Assembly: GCF_020536995.1 (NCBI RefSeq)
Contig: NC_068359.1
Location: 122,015,661-122,079,660 of the forward strand
From: Dreissena polymorpha
Taxonomy: Eukaryota > Mollusca > Bivalvia > Myida > Dreissenidae
Direction: 5' to 3'
Length of the DNA: 64,000 nucleotides
Positions 1-11,730 of this stretch are shown piece after piece. Each line of letters opens with the position of its first letter. Position 1 is the stretch's first letter. The notes beneath the pieces are model-generated. The model saw nothing but the letters and a program-made list of their open reading frames with translations, had not been told where the DNA came from and did no database searches. The position numbers and the translations under genes were made by a program.

Positions 1-655
1 GGAAATATCGCGTACTTTTGCCTAAAATTTGGAAATTAAAATGTTGTTTATTTTATCATTACAAATACTTTAAAATTGGTAATAAAAGTGAGTTTAGAGT
101 TGGAGATAATTTTACATGTTAAGACTTTCTTAAAAAAAATCATTTAAACGTCCAATTGGAAATTTTTAGGTCCCATTTAGGAAAAATATATACTTTTTTA
201 TATTGGTCACCATTATACTGGAACCAAATTTGAACGAAAAAAACACTGAACATATATATTTATATATATATTCATGCATTTGTTACTGGTTTATGTGGAT
301 ATATAAACAAATAAAATTTAATATGTTTTAAGTTATTGCTTTAAATGATAAAACTCAATTAAATCAGTGAAAACATCAAAACTATCGGTGTCTGGTTTTA
401 GACCAGTTGGATAACCTGACACAATTCCAGTACTATTGAAAGAAATAAAGATCCCGGCGTATTTCTTTACTTGTAGAAAATGTCTTAAAACATTTTATTT
501 GGTAAAAAGCATTCTAAAAAGATATCGAAATGAAAAATATATGAACTAATATATATATATATATATATATTTATTTATTATTTGCTTGTATATATATGTA
601 TTATTCGCTTGTTATTCTTGTCTGTCTATCATTACATTTTAATTATTGACAATAA
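1..655. other. AT-rich non-coding sequence
   Basis: No gene or recognised repeat is visible. The only structure is a pure TA run at about 549-571. A second short TA run lies at about 1111-1130, beyond the next feature. Confidence 0.5.
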
Positions 656-658
656 TCA

Positions 659-949
659 AATAAAAAATCTCTCCAAAACACCTATCAAACCAGCACATCC
701 GCATTTTGCACCTCGAACAACACTGACAAGATCACACTCACATACAGAACAATTCTTTAAAACGAAACCTTCCCTAACGCATAACACACTTTCACCCATC
801 TCTTTAGTCAACAAAGTCTTTAATACAGACTGCCTCAAGCACTCAGCACTCTTAAACGTCTCTCTCAGTCCACTGTCTCCCACTGCCATACGGATAGACA
901 ACTGCAAGGGACGGGTTCTATATGCTTTTATTTTAATACTAAATTGCAT
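659..949 (-). other. possible coding remnant, unknown
   Basis: The minus strand is open for 97 codons in a region where other frames are mostly closed by AT-rich stops. The product is mixed in composition rather than low-complexity: it has six cysteines, including the cluster CSVCECD near residue 68, and a stretch KTLLTKEMGESVLCVREGF. That looks more protein-like than the other short frames here. There are no flanking exons that I can identify and I do not recognise a family. It could be a decayed exon, part of an old mobile element or chance; the complementary strand is also open over much of it. Confidence 0.2.
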
Positions 950-1284
950 AGCATGAAAACTTAAAATATTAAGTATTCCATACTACAGCCTTATCTCTAG
1001 GCAACCCCTTTCATTAATAGCCTTAAATACCCCTCGATAATCAGTACCCTCATCAGCTCTGAAGCACTTATAGATTAGCTGTTTCAGAGACATAGATCTA
1101 CGTCTCTGATAAAATATATATATATATATAAGGCCATCTATAAGCATTTCTGAGTGGTAGTTAAATAGCTAAAACTTATGTTACGCACTTTACCGGTGTG
1201 GCCCGTAGTTTAAAGCAATTATTCTCCGCGTTCAATGTTTTTTGTCAAAGAATTTGAAGTCATTCTTTTGAAATATTGAACCAC

Positions 1285-4260
1285 GTGGATTATAAGAATC
1301 AAAGCGCTGAAGGCACTGAAGTTGTTTGCTATTGCATAATTTAAGACGCAACTCATTTTTCAAATTCAATCGCAGTTTGAAAAAAACAACAACACGCCAT
1401 TCAAATTTATAAAGAGTGTGTCATAACGCAAGGGTCGTGATTTGTGTTCACTTTTGATCATCCTATTTATTTTATAGAGATAACTTAAACAAAATAACAA
1501 CAACATATGGCCATTTTTTGACGTTCTGGAAGCATAGAAAGTATGATGAAAATGGTAATGAGAACTGAATATAAAGACAATTTGCAAGCACAATCATATT
1601 TAATGAATATTGTTGGAATATCGAATACCTATCTCACTAAGAATATAATTTCATGATAAAAATGCCCTGTACAAAACTTTTGATTTTTGACACCATATAC
1701 AAATTCAAAATATACAATAAGATAATTGATGACAATAAAGAAATATAAAAAAAAGAAATATCTTTAAAAGATATACGGCATTGATGTTGTAATGTTTGTG
1801 ACCAGTGAAAGGAGATGGACTGAAGCGACCATGTATTTTAATGAAGGTCGTTAGTGATAATAAGATAATATATTTTAATGTATTAACAAATAAAAATGAA
1901 GAACAAGAAGAGGTGAAATTGTATGTTTTATTGTCAATAAGTATTGTAATGACTGGTTTTCATAATTGAACGAGTAATACATTAGTTTCAGTAGGAGAAG
2001 AAAATATATTCGCTGAAATACTATGAACATATGTTGGAATAAAATAAAAAATAATGTGTTATTATATGTACAGATGTTAGTAGAATGTAAACATAATAGA
2101 CTCAATATTGCAAGCATCATATTGATATGAATATTTTGCAGAAAAACAGAACTTTATATAAAAAATGAACAAAACAAAGTACAAAAAACATATTTACACT
2201 AATTAACGCAAATATGGATTATAATAAATCAAAGACAGATATATTTCCAACACCTATATATTTCCTTAGTATCGCGGGCTACCGCCCTCAAATCCCCGAT
2301 TTGTCGATAGTGGTAAACAACTGCGTACCGGTAAAGTGCAATCTAGCCCGTTTTTGTAGTGTTTAGTGTGGCCCCTACGGCATGTAAACAATAAATTCTG
2401 TTAATTGTAGAGACATGTGATTAATGCTATACTGCTTCGTAAACTAAGGAGAAACCTTTCGATGTAATGTTTAGTTGGTGTTATGTATCATGACAGTTTT
2501 TAATTTATTGTAATTTATTCAGTTCAAATGATATGCATCCTGCAGCATCCAATGTTTTAGTCTGGGAGCCAAACTACCAATGTTAACGGTTATTTTTGTA
2601 TGATTAGTCAATGCACAATTCGGGTTTATTCATTTCGGACCTATCATGAATGAAGGTCATCTAAGATCAAAAGTGACGTTAAACAGCTACGCCGAATAAA
2701 TCTGCGAGCAAATCTTTTTACTAATGAATTAGGTAGTCATAACGACAGCCCTGATGACCCGTACTTTGTTATTTATGCATTGCTTGTTACCCTAGCAGTT
2801 CACACCGTATCAACAACTCTGACCTCAACATAGGTATAGAGCACTAATACGCTTTTTCGGCGTGGCTGTTTTACCCAGCCCTTCACCTTTAAGAACTTTT
2901 ACATAACACCAGCAGACACGCATGAATATTTTCGAATATTTCATAGGCTGATTCGAGAAAAAAACTCTGAAATTTGGCTGCATCACTGTTTCTGTGCTCA
3001 GCGCAAAGGATGTAGCACTGTTTAGTGTAAGGAATTCCGGAATACCTTCTATATGTTCAAACGATACAAATTGTGGCCCAGTTACAATTACGCGTTAAAA
3101 TCCATCTCGCAGAATTTCAGGGTCAGTACTCGTTAACTAAATCGTCCGGTGAATATATAATTGACTATCGATGAACACAGTTTTGCTTTCAAGATGAGAA
3201 AACAAACATTACCGAAATAGTATAGTGTCACGATAAGAGGAAAATTATCCAACCACAAATGTTTGCCGTACTCGGTCAGCACGTCTGGAAATCGTTCCTG
3301 AACGCCTGGATAGGCTGTCCTTATTTACATGTTTGCTATTTTGAATTCAATTTTGTATCAAAAAGCATTGTGCTAAAATGTGCCATTTACAAATCGCAAT
3401 GAGATTTTGAATGACCCTCGTCATGCGAAAATGGGTCTTATTCCATATGCGTCAATCATATATATAGCCCACTCAGCCTGTGCATCTCCCAGTCTGGTCA
3501 GGAGATACATAATGAGACCATAGCACATTGAGTGATTTTATTGCGAACAGCATCGCCTCTGACCAGACTGCGCAAATGCACATAGTGGGCTTAAGATACG
3601 CTGGTCGAAAGGCATACGACCCATTTTCGCATGACGCGGTTATGAAAGTGTGATCTAAATATGTCGAAAGAAAACTATGTGTAAATCAAATATTTACATA
3701 CGACAAATTTCGAAGGTGAAGAAATATGCTCATAATAAGGCATGTGAGGACACATATGATGTGCACTCCCGTAGTATAATTTGTATCTACTTACACTAAT
3801 GTGTGGTTTGACAATGATAACACACATTTCATATGGTGGATATGCGACTTACAAGTGAAAACAACAACACAATATTGAACTTTTGATTTCAATTGAATTA
3901 TTTAGAAATGTTAATTGCAAACTTTATTTCAAAGTCAGCATTTACGCCAACTTCCATTTGTAAAAGATAGTTCTTGTTATATTTAGTTGTTTCTTTATAA
4001 ATTCGGTTTTAGCGATTATAAAGCATTTTTGTGGTTGTCTATAGTATACCTGTAATAATTGGTGAACTCTTGTTCAACGTTTTATAAATTGAGAACTGTG
4101 AATATAAACAAGCTTTACCTTTTACTGTTGCGTTGTGAGCACCCGTAAATACAAAAGATCGCCGCTATCTGTTGAGAACAAAAGAACGTTTCCCAGAAAT
4201 ATCAAATTTAACCCCTCCATAGAAGCATGCACTATGAACGAGGTTACGAAACATCCCACT
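1285..4260 (+). repeat. long dispersed repeat, copy A
   Basis: This segment shares long stretches with 22.36-24.34 kb (inverted), 4.74-7.11 kb and 47.64-48.89 kb. Shared landmarks are the block around 1300-1740 (also at 23.9-24.3 kb, reversed), the block with TTGTTACCCTAGCAG at about 2785, the block with ATCGTCCGG at about 3143, an internal inverted repeat at 3419-3636, and the block with AGAACTGTGAATATAAACAA at about 4090. About 940 bases (1745-2690) are absent from copy D, so they look like a later insertion. No coding frame is conserved between copies. Ends are approximate and the family is not identified; it could be a large non-autonomous DNA element. Confidence 0.7.
3419..3636. repeat. 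inverted-repeat element inside copy A
   Basis: Outer arms are CGTCATGCGAAAATGGGTC at the left and its near-perfect complement at the right. A second inner pair (CCAGTCTGGTCAG and CTGACCAGACTG) makes the whole a hairpin-prone unit of about 218 bases. The same unit sits at the equivalent place in the other long-repeat copies (6290-6503, 23076-23276, 48427-48643). It was therefore either part of the long repeat before it spread or inserted in a common ancestor. Confidence 0.75.
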
Positions 4261-4739
4261 ATGCATGTTTATCAGTAAAATTGTTATGTTCCCGCATCTA
4301 ATAATAGCCTCAGATTATGCTGATGCGGTGGTTATCGTTCTTAGCGTGGTTAATAGCAGACCGACTTGTAACGCAAAATACTAACTTTCATTTCGGACCT
4401 ATCATGAAAACTAAAAATCGGCGGACAACCTGAAGTAAATTCATGTCTGTGTACATGTTAATTCATGCTATGTTACAGTTAATTACGGCTCCAGCCATAA
4501 CTATTCAACATGTTGTAGACAATGTCAAGACGGTCAGAACATGCCTCACGCTGCGTGCCTTAGCGCCGATAACAATACATATGGGATTTAGTTAGTCACA
4601 TTGAAGCGTTCTTCTCTTGGCAAAACACGCAACAGCAGCAACATTTGGGCGCCATTTACAACCCTATGTATGCATTATCCATTGGGAAGATTTTTTCGAC
4701 ATAAACATCCTTATGCACACATTTCCCATTTTGGCTCTG
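4261..4739. other. non-coding spacer between repeat copies
   Basis: No gene is visible. The phrase TTTCGGACCTATCATGAA occurs here at about 4389 and also at about 2634 inside copy A, so part of this stretch may be a further fragment of the same repeat family. Confidence 0.4.
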
Positions 4740-4862
4740 CATGGTGTGTGTGTCCATGTTTTTTCGGCGTAGCTGTTTCACCCAGCTTTTCACATTAAAA
4801 AACTTTTACATTACGCCAGCAGACCCGAATGAATACATTCGAATATTTCATTGGCTGATTAA

Positions 4863-5372
4863 AGGGGCCTTTTCACAGATTTTGGCATTTTTTTAACGTA
4901 TTCATTAAATGCTTTATATTGATAAATGTAAACATTGGATCGTAAAAGCCCCAGTAAAAAATCAAGAAAAAAATTAAAAAAAAGAAAAGAACATTGCCCG
5001 GAGCAGGTTTCGAACCAGTGACCCCTGGAATCCTGCCAGAGTCCTGAAGTAAAAACGCTTTAGCCTACTGAGCTATTCCGCCGAGTACACATTCGTGACG
5101 TATTTTAAACATTATATAAGCAATCTTCGTAGTTTCATAAAATTTAACGACAAAAACAGAACTCTCCAAATTATTCAATCGTTTCGCGTTGCAACGCTTT
5201 ATAATTTTTAGGTTTTAAAATCGTCAAAAGATGCATATAATGGCTATATTAGAGCATGGATAATGTTCAGCATTACTGTTTCCTCACAAATATCATAACT
5301 AAAACGAACACTTACGAATCTGAAACAACATTTTTAAATTTTGTCAATTTACCAAAGCGTGAAAAGATCCCT
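4863..5372 (-). mobile_element. TIR element flanked by TTAA, carrying a tRNA-like pol III unit (copy 1)
   Basis: The ends are inverted repeats: AGGGGCCTTTTCAC at the left, and AGGGATCTTTTCAC when the right end is read on the minus strand. Both ends abut TTAA (4859-4862 and 5373-5376). The uninterrupted long-repeat copies lack the insert. In the middle, on the minus strand at about 4991-5093, lies a tRNA-like sequence with an A-box (TAGCTCAGTAGGCTAAAGCG) and a B-box (GGTTCGAAACC). The anticodon region is about 15 bases too long for a normal tRNA. A second copy with the same tRNA-like unit in the same place is at 50656-51140, so the unit was part of the element that multiplied. The TTAA target suggests a piggyBac-type mobiliser, but the outermost bases are not the usual piggyBac ends. 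Confidence 0.7.
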
Positions 5373-5567
5373 TTAAAGAGAAATTCTGCATAACGTTGGC
5401 CACATCATTGCGTCTGTGTGCAGCCTTAAGGATGTAGTATTGTTCAGTGTAAGAAACACCAGACTACTCTCTGCATGTTCATACGACACAAACAAAACAC
5501 ATTTTGGCCCAGTTTCAATAACGCGTAAAAATCCCTATCGCAGAATTTCATGGCCCGTACTTGGTTA

Positions 5568-6036
5568 TGCTAGGTTTGCATCTGGCCACGATTACCACGA
5601 TGTCCCCGATTCCATAGCATCGTGGCGAACGTAACAGAGCGTGGAGTCGAATCGGGGTGATCGTGGGGGAGCGTAACGGAACGTGGTTGAATCGGGGACA
5701 TCGTGGGCATCGGGACAGATTTTAAATCAAACTTAAATTTCACCACGATTGCCCCGATTCATTTTCTATCGCAGGAGATCGCAACAAAGCGGCTTTGTCG
5801 TGGGAGATCTTAACAGGACGTTACGGAACGTGGTGGAGCGTGGAAGCCAATCGTGTTGATCGCAACAAAGCGTAACAGAACGTGATGCAAATCGTGGGCT
5901 CGATCGTAGCAACAAAACGTGCTGATTTCGTTAAGGAAGCGTAACAGAACGTGGAGTATACCATTTAATCGTAGAGCTCCCCGATTTTTTAGCTCTCGGC
6001 TAATCGGGGAGATCGTGGCCAGATGTAAACTTAGCA
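5568..6036. mobile_element. PIF/Harbinger-like MITE inserted in copy B
   Basis: Terminal inverted repeats are TGCTAGGTTTGCATCTGGCC at the left and TGCTAAGTTTACATCTGGCC for the right end read in reverse, continuing CACGAT in both. The insert is bounded by TTA on each side (5565-5567 and 6037-6039), and the equivalent site in copies A and D is uninterrupted. A 3-base TTA duplication with this kind of end is typical of PIF/Harbinger non-autonomous elements. The interior is GC-richer than its surroundings, is full of short forms of GATCGTGG and CGTAACAGAACGTGG, and has no coding capacity. Confidence 0.75.
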
Positions 6037-7184
6037 TTACTAAATCGTCCGGGGAGGACATAATTGACTATCGATACACCGAAATACACGTACTATAATG
6101 TAATGATAAGACGGAAATCGTTTAATTATCAGACCACAAATGTAATGTTTGTCCTTTTAGTCCAGCCCGTCTGGAAATCGTTCTTTAAAGCAAGAATAGG
6201 CTACCAAAAGTTTGCTATAAATAACACAATGTTATGTAATCTGCTTAAATGTTCGATTTACAAGAAGCAAAGAGATTTGTTAAGTCCCGCGTCATGCGAA
6301 AATGGGTTTTATTCCATATGCGGTCAGCGTAGCTATAGTCAAGTCCAGCCTGCACATCTCACAGTCTGGTCAGGATTTATTTAATGAAGCCACGACACTT
6401 TGTGCGATTTTATTGCGGACAGCGCAGCTTCTAACCAGACTACACACGTGCGCAGACTGTACTTGAGCTACGCTGGTCGAAACGCCATAAGACAAATGAC
6501 GCGCCTCTAGATATACTTATTTTCCTCCATTAATTATGAGCAAAATATATAATACAGATTATAAACAATTAAATACAATCGAGTATATACACATACAAGA
6601 GATCAAAATGAAGCAACTCAATACAGCCATTAGATTATTTACAAAGATAAGTAACATAACTCGAGTATATATATAAATAATTGTTAGGTCAATGACATGA
6701 ATAAAGTCAATGATAATGAATTGAGTTCATTAATTCAATAATACACACCCGCACGCACGCACGCACGCTCGCACGCACGCACGCAAAGTGTGATTTGAAT
6801 GTTTTGAAAGAAAACTTTGTAAATCACATATTAAAATACCATATATTTCGAAGGCGAAGAAAAGGTCTAATAATAAGCAATGCGAGGACACATTGATGTG
6901 ATCTCCCGTAGTATATTTGTTCACGTACGAACACTATTGAGTGGTTTAAATATACGTGCACTTAATAACACATTTTTTCATGCGGTAGATAGGCAAATAG
7001 CAATTGAAAAAACACAATAGCAACCCATTGTTTTCAATTTAATTATATAAAAACAAAATTTTCTTAACTTTATGTCAAAGTCAGGATTTGCGCCGAATAT
7101 CTTAAAAGGTATTTGCTGTTCTTATATGTGTCGAAATGCGTGCATTAAAATAAGGAAAAGTGAAAAAAAGGTATAATAATCAAA

Positions 7185-7392
7185 GACACCATAGGTCGCC
7201 GTAGTGTAATAGTTATGGTGTCCGCCTAGCGACCGGGAGATCACGGGTTCGATCCGCAGTGTGGGACCGTTCTTTAGATCTCCTCCAAATGACACCAAGT
7301 ACTTGTTTAAGGCCCAGGAAACGGACTCGAGGAGAGCGTTTCAATATGCCTGAGGCTTTCGATGCAATCGAGCTAAAATGAATAGGTTTAAA
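7185..7392 (+). mobile_element. tRNA-derived SINE
   Basis: The first 75 bases form a degenerate tRNA-like head (7194-7268) with an A-box-like segment (GTAGTGTAATAGTTATGG) and a clear B-box (GGGTTCGATCC). A non-tRNA body follows, with TACTTGTTTAAGGCCCAGG and a tail near AATAGGTTTAAAC. There is no closed acceptor stem and no proper anticodon arm, so a working tRNA gene is unlikely. Molluscs carry several SINE families with such heads (for example V-SINE-type RUDI); I cannot assign this copy to one of them from memory. Confidence 0.65.
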
Positions 7393-7693
7393 CTAAAAAC
7401 TTAAGACATAGATCAAATATCTCAGTATTTTAATGATACAGCTTTACTTCTTGGCAGATCTAAACCATCCCTTAATTGTACGCTAAATTAATTGCCAATA
7501 TACTCTTGACTAAATATAAACCATGAAAAACTTTGATTTGATATTGTTTATTGATTAACAATAGTGTAGTGACACGATCAATGACACATTATGATTAATA
7601 TGGACAAGAAATGTCAGAAAAGGTGAGTTCAATAATGATAGATTCCTTACAGGCAATACCCTAACGTTGTTAAATCGGTAAGTTGAGTCGTAT

Positions 7694-7934
7694 GCTGAGA
7701 AAACTGGGCATAATGCATGTGCGTAAAGTGTCGTCTCAGATTTTCCCGTGCAGTCCGCAGAGGCTAATCAGAGACGACACTTTCCGCTTGTATGACATTT
7801 TTCGTTTTAATGAAGTATCTTCTTAGCAAAAATCCAATTTAGGCGGAAAGTGTCGTCCCTGATTAGCCTGTGCGAACTGGTCAGGCTAATCTGGGACGAC
7901 ACTTTTTGCACATGCATTATGCGTGTGAAACAGG
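7694..7934. mobile_element. MITE of the GTGTCGTCCCAGATTAGCC family, copy 1
   Basis: This is a palindromic element of about 240 bases. Its left arm carries GCGTAAAGTGTCGTCTCAGA, and a compact inner inverted repeat surrounds GCAGTCCGCAGAGGC. An AT-rich centre holds TTCGTTTTAATGAAGTATC, and the right arm is the complement ending in TGCACATGCATTATGCG. The complete member at 10328-10575 defines the family; partial members are at 11006, 20401 and 38215. Confidence 0.85.
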
Positions 7935-10327
7935 GACTATTTAGTTCCTAATTACTGTTCATAATATTCGTAAATGACATCATGGACTACATAAACTCAG
8001 ATATAAAATACTATTTCACTATTCACGAACTCGAGCTATTTGTATATAATGAGCTGAGGACCGAATTCTTTTCGCAACCGCTTTAAAAGCGCAGCAAACC
8101 ATGCTTTATGACGATAGTTCCTGAAACACGTGAATGCCAGCAATGTATACACCTGGACAGCGTACGTTTAAATTTGTTATAAGAATGTTATATATTCATT
8201 TACAATGAATAACTAGAAGTAATAATTTTTGTAAAATACCTACGAGTTTTCTTCTTTAAAACGGTCATTTTATTAGAACACAACTTTTTTTGCTCGCATA
8301 GGCTAGTCTCGGTTTCTTTTATCGACACAACTAGTTTGATATTAATGAAAAGAAGCATTCGTTCTAAAAAACAACAACATTAAATACTTGGAGACTTTTA
8401 GTGTAATTTTAAATTGACATTCCAAATATAAACATTTATAATCCAGCGTGTTCTCTTTCCAAAATTACATATTTTTATTTTATTTTAAGGAAACCATTGT
8501 ATTTACTGAATGCTTTTAACTGCCTATTAAAACTTCCAGCAACTCTTAATGATAGCATATATACGTGAAGTTTAAGTCTTTATTTTCGTTAACAAAACAC
8601 TATTAATATATCGCATAGTTGTAAACTTGCGCATAGCCCAGTGACTTTTTACCACGAATTGCATTTTCCTTTAGAAACCCATATCCGTTCATTATTTCTC
8701 ACGTAGGCGACACGGGTAAAATCCCCGTTTTAGGAATCATTTGAATTTGGTTTGCGGTCACCATACCGGATAGTTCTGGTTTCCTTCGGTTTTACCCCAC
8801 AGCGCAAGACCAATGCCGAAATCGAAAATATCTTCAAGTAAAACACAAGTAGCTGGATATTTAAGTCATTTTTAAAAATTCGTTCAAACTTTCGTGAGAC
8901 AAATAGTTAAATATGTAGGAGTGTTGGGACACACACCGAGTCCTCACATAATGCAGCCCCCGGCGCGGAACTCATACACTTAAAAATACACTCACTGTCG
9001 CGCTGTTGTCAGTGCCCTGGGGGCAGTATTCACTTATGGTGGGACTCCATCCAACCCTACAGTTGAAACTCCTTTCACACAAATGCGTTCGATGTCTTAT
9101 ATGTGTTTAAACATATCTTTACATGAGTTCTCTCATTGAATGGTTTAAAACTAGCACGTTTGACAAACATCAGTATCCTGATTTAAAAAAATATAAATCC
9201 TGTCCGATATTTCGCAAGGTGTAATTTCACACGGTGTTTTTTTGTATTATCCATTCGTCATTGTGAGTCGAACCTTTCAGTTGAGGACAAGCAAACTTAA
9301 AGCGGCGTTAAATGCCCCCCCCCCCCCCCGCCCTTCCGCGGAAAATAACAATAACATAATAATCATAAATCGTATAAACAATAACACTGGTTCAAAATCA
9401 AACATATGTTTAACCTGCCAACCAGATACAAATTGTCTTCGTTTGCATTATATGCGGAAGCCACATACATGGGACAGATATGTTTTGGTAGATTTTTATT
9501 CACTCTTGATCATCGAAAATAAATATTGTCATTCTTTTATTTTTATTTTAGGACAAAAATCATTAAATATGAAACTTATTCTAATAAACATATTTATAGC
9601 GCCACTTTAGATGAACTATTACGTATAAGGCTTAACAATATAAACCTGTATAGAGCGTATATCAAAAATGTCGACCAAAGCCCTTCTAGAATTCGAAAAA
9701 AAAGAGAAGAATCAGTTTCATAGAATGGTAACAGCACCTTAACGTTCTGAGATTTTTGTTTGCTCAAACTTTTATTGCTATAATTGTCGCAGCTGTTTTC
9801 AATTTAACATTTGAAACCATATCGATCCGGGGACGTCTAACATATAATCATATTGGAACGTCTTATTTATAGCGCATCGCCTCTGGTGTATGGTAAGGCG
9901 AATCGAACTGTATTCATTTGAACAAATCATATCCTGGTGAAATGTCATGTGACACTTACTCGTCGATAAAACCAACATATTTAATTGCCTTGTTATTAGC
10001 TGACAACACATACCTTTCGTTTTTATTTCAACGCTATTTACGCACTAGTGCGCTCCTTCAAACAAACCCGTATCCGTTTTAATATAACCGATCTTTTAAT
10101 AGAAATGCGAGTGGGTTTAATCTTTCGTTGTATAAAAAAATAGTGCTTTAGTTACCACAAGTAAAACACAACTGCATCTTGACTTCATTAGACGAAGGAC
10201 AATGTAAGTGCATGTTTATATTGTATATGTTTACATTTGTATTATTGTACAGTATCGCGTCGGATTGTTTCGTTAACCTGTTGTATTTTATCTTAGTGAT
10301 GTATCGTTTAGAAAACTATTTGTGTCT
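7935..10327. other. non-coding sequence upstream of the GST gene
   Basis: No exon with credible splice sites was found on either strand. It holds a C homopolymer at about 9317-9329 and a GC-richer patch at 8900-9060 that may belong to an old repeat I do not recognise. Otherwise it is AT-rich. Confidence 0.4.
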
Positions 10328-10575
10328 TGTTCTGAGAAAACGGGGCATAACGCATGCGCGTTAAGTGTCGTCCCAGATTAGCCTGTGCAGTCCGCACAGG
10401 CTTTTCAGGGACGACACTTTCCGCTTAAACTAGATTTCGGTAAAAAGGGACTTCCTTTAAACGAAAAATACCATTAAAGCGGAAAGTGTCGTCCGTGATT
10501 AGCCTGTGCGGACTGCACAGGCTAATCTGGGACGACACTTTACGCACATGCATTTTGCCCAATTTTCTCAGAACA
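10328..10575. mobile_element. MITE of the GTGTCGTCCCAGATTAGCC family, complete copy 2
   Basis: The ends are perfectly inverted over TGTTCTGAGAAAA. Each arm then carries CATGCGC or its relative, GTGTCGTCCCAGATTAGCC, and the core AGCCTGTGCAGTCCGCACAG, itself a small hairpin. The centre contains ACTAGATTTCGG and TTAAACGAAAAATACC. There is no coding capacity. It lies about 1 kb upstream of the GST start codon. Confidence 0.9.
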
Positions 10576-11005
10576 CAAATCGTTGAATCTCATCGTATTG
10601 TTTCGTACCATAATGTCCCGATTCGTATTGTATGGTTCGTTGAATTGTAACGTATAACATTGTGATCATTGTACACGATCGTAGCAATAAACGGGCCGTC
10701 TAAAGATGCCGGGTGTCCGTCCTTATATCCATATACCGTATCTTTGAGTCAATCGATATAAAATCTCGACATTCTTTGGAGCGGAATTTAAATACTTTGA
10801 AATACTAGTATATAGTATTTAAATGAAAAACTTTATTTCGATTTCCCTATTTTCATAAAGAATTTACATACATTTGTATATAATTGTAGTGTTGATCTGA
10901 ACTGAGTCTATCGGTATCTGACCTGGACGTAGTGTGAAACCATTACAATAGATTTTCATACATTTTCTTTTTATACTTATAAAGTTGTGTCTAATAATTG
11001 TTTAT

Positions 11006-11160
11006 AAGGCTAATCTGGGACGACACTTACCGCCCATTCTGGATTTTAGAAGAGACTTTCTTTGAATGAAAAATTCAATAAAAGCGGAAAGTATTATCCC
11101 TGATAAGCTTGTGCGGACTGCACAGGCTAATCTGGGACAATTCTTTGAACGCATGCATTA
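11006..11160. mobile_element. MITE of the GTGTCGTCCCAGATTAGCC family, truncated copy 3
   Basis: Only the inner part of the left arm (from GGCTAATCTGGGACGACAC), the centre and most of the right arm are present, with more substitutions than copy 2. It ends about 430 bases before the GST start codon, so it could lie in the promoter region of that gene. Confidence 0.8.
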
Positions 11161-11594
11161 AAAGCGCGGTCGTCCTAAATTATCAAGTATGTGATATACA
11201 TGTAATAATGAATGCAATAGTATTCTCACCATTTCATCGGTGTATGAGGAAATTGTGCGTTGATTTATCTCCTTACCATGAAATCGGAAGGCGTAAACAT
11301 GAGTTGAAAAGCGTAAACCTGATAGCCGGTCTGCGCGTTTATACAAATAAATTAGTAAACGTATCGAGCCCGTATTCACAAAGCGAAGAAAACAACTTAA
11401 GTAAATTCTTAAAATTCCTTAATGTCCATGCATATTTAAAGGAGAAGCACGAAGTCCGTACCATCGTACGCTTTGTATAATGGATAATCTGTAAACACGG
11501 AATTTTAATTTGAGTTCGATATATATTGTAGAAAGTCTAAATACATGGGATTTTAATTTTTATAGAATTCCGAATATTATAGTTTTTAGCAGCG

Positions 11595-11730
11595 ATGGAC
11601 ATGAGATACCTCCTGACCTACTTTAACAAGCGCGGAGGCGGGGAGATTGTGAGGCTGACCTTCGTGGCCGGAGGTCAGGAGTTCACGGACGAGCGTCTGA
11701 CCTCAGAGCAGTGGAAGGACCGGAAGTCAG
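11595..11730 (+). CDS. GST exon 1
   Basis: It begins at ATG in CAGCGATGGACATGAG and runs to GGAAGTCAG before the donor GTATGC, ending one base into a codon. It encodes residues 1-45 and the first base of E46, including catalytic Y9 and W40. It is GC-rich compared with the flanking introns. Confidence 0.92.

Larger units (their letters stand above)
4740..7110 (+). repeat. long dispersed repeat, copy B, interrupted by insertions
   Basis: This matches copy A from the TTTTCGGCGTAGCTGTTT block onward, but is split by a TTAA-flanked element (4863-5372), a TTA-flanked element (5568-6036) and a copy-specific stretch at about 6520-6785 that ends in a CGCA-type microsatellite (6748-6785). With those removed, the order of blocks follows copies A and D through the internal inverted repeat at 6290-6503 to TCAAAGTCAGGATTTGCGCC at about 7085. 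The nest gives a relative order: long repeat first, insertions later. Confidence 0.7.

Noticed and set aside
7194-7268. A tRNA gene.
   Set aside because: B-box is good but the acceptor stem does not close, the anticodon arm is broken, and a SINE body follows. Called as a SINE head.
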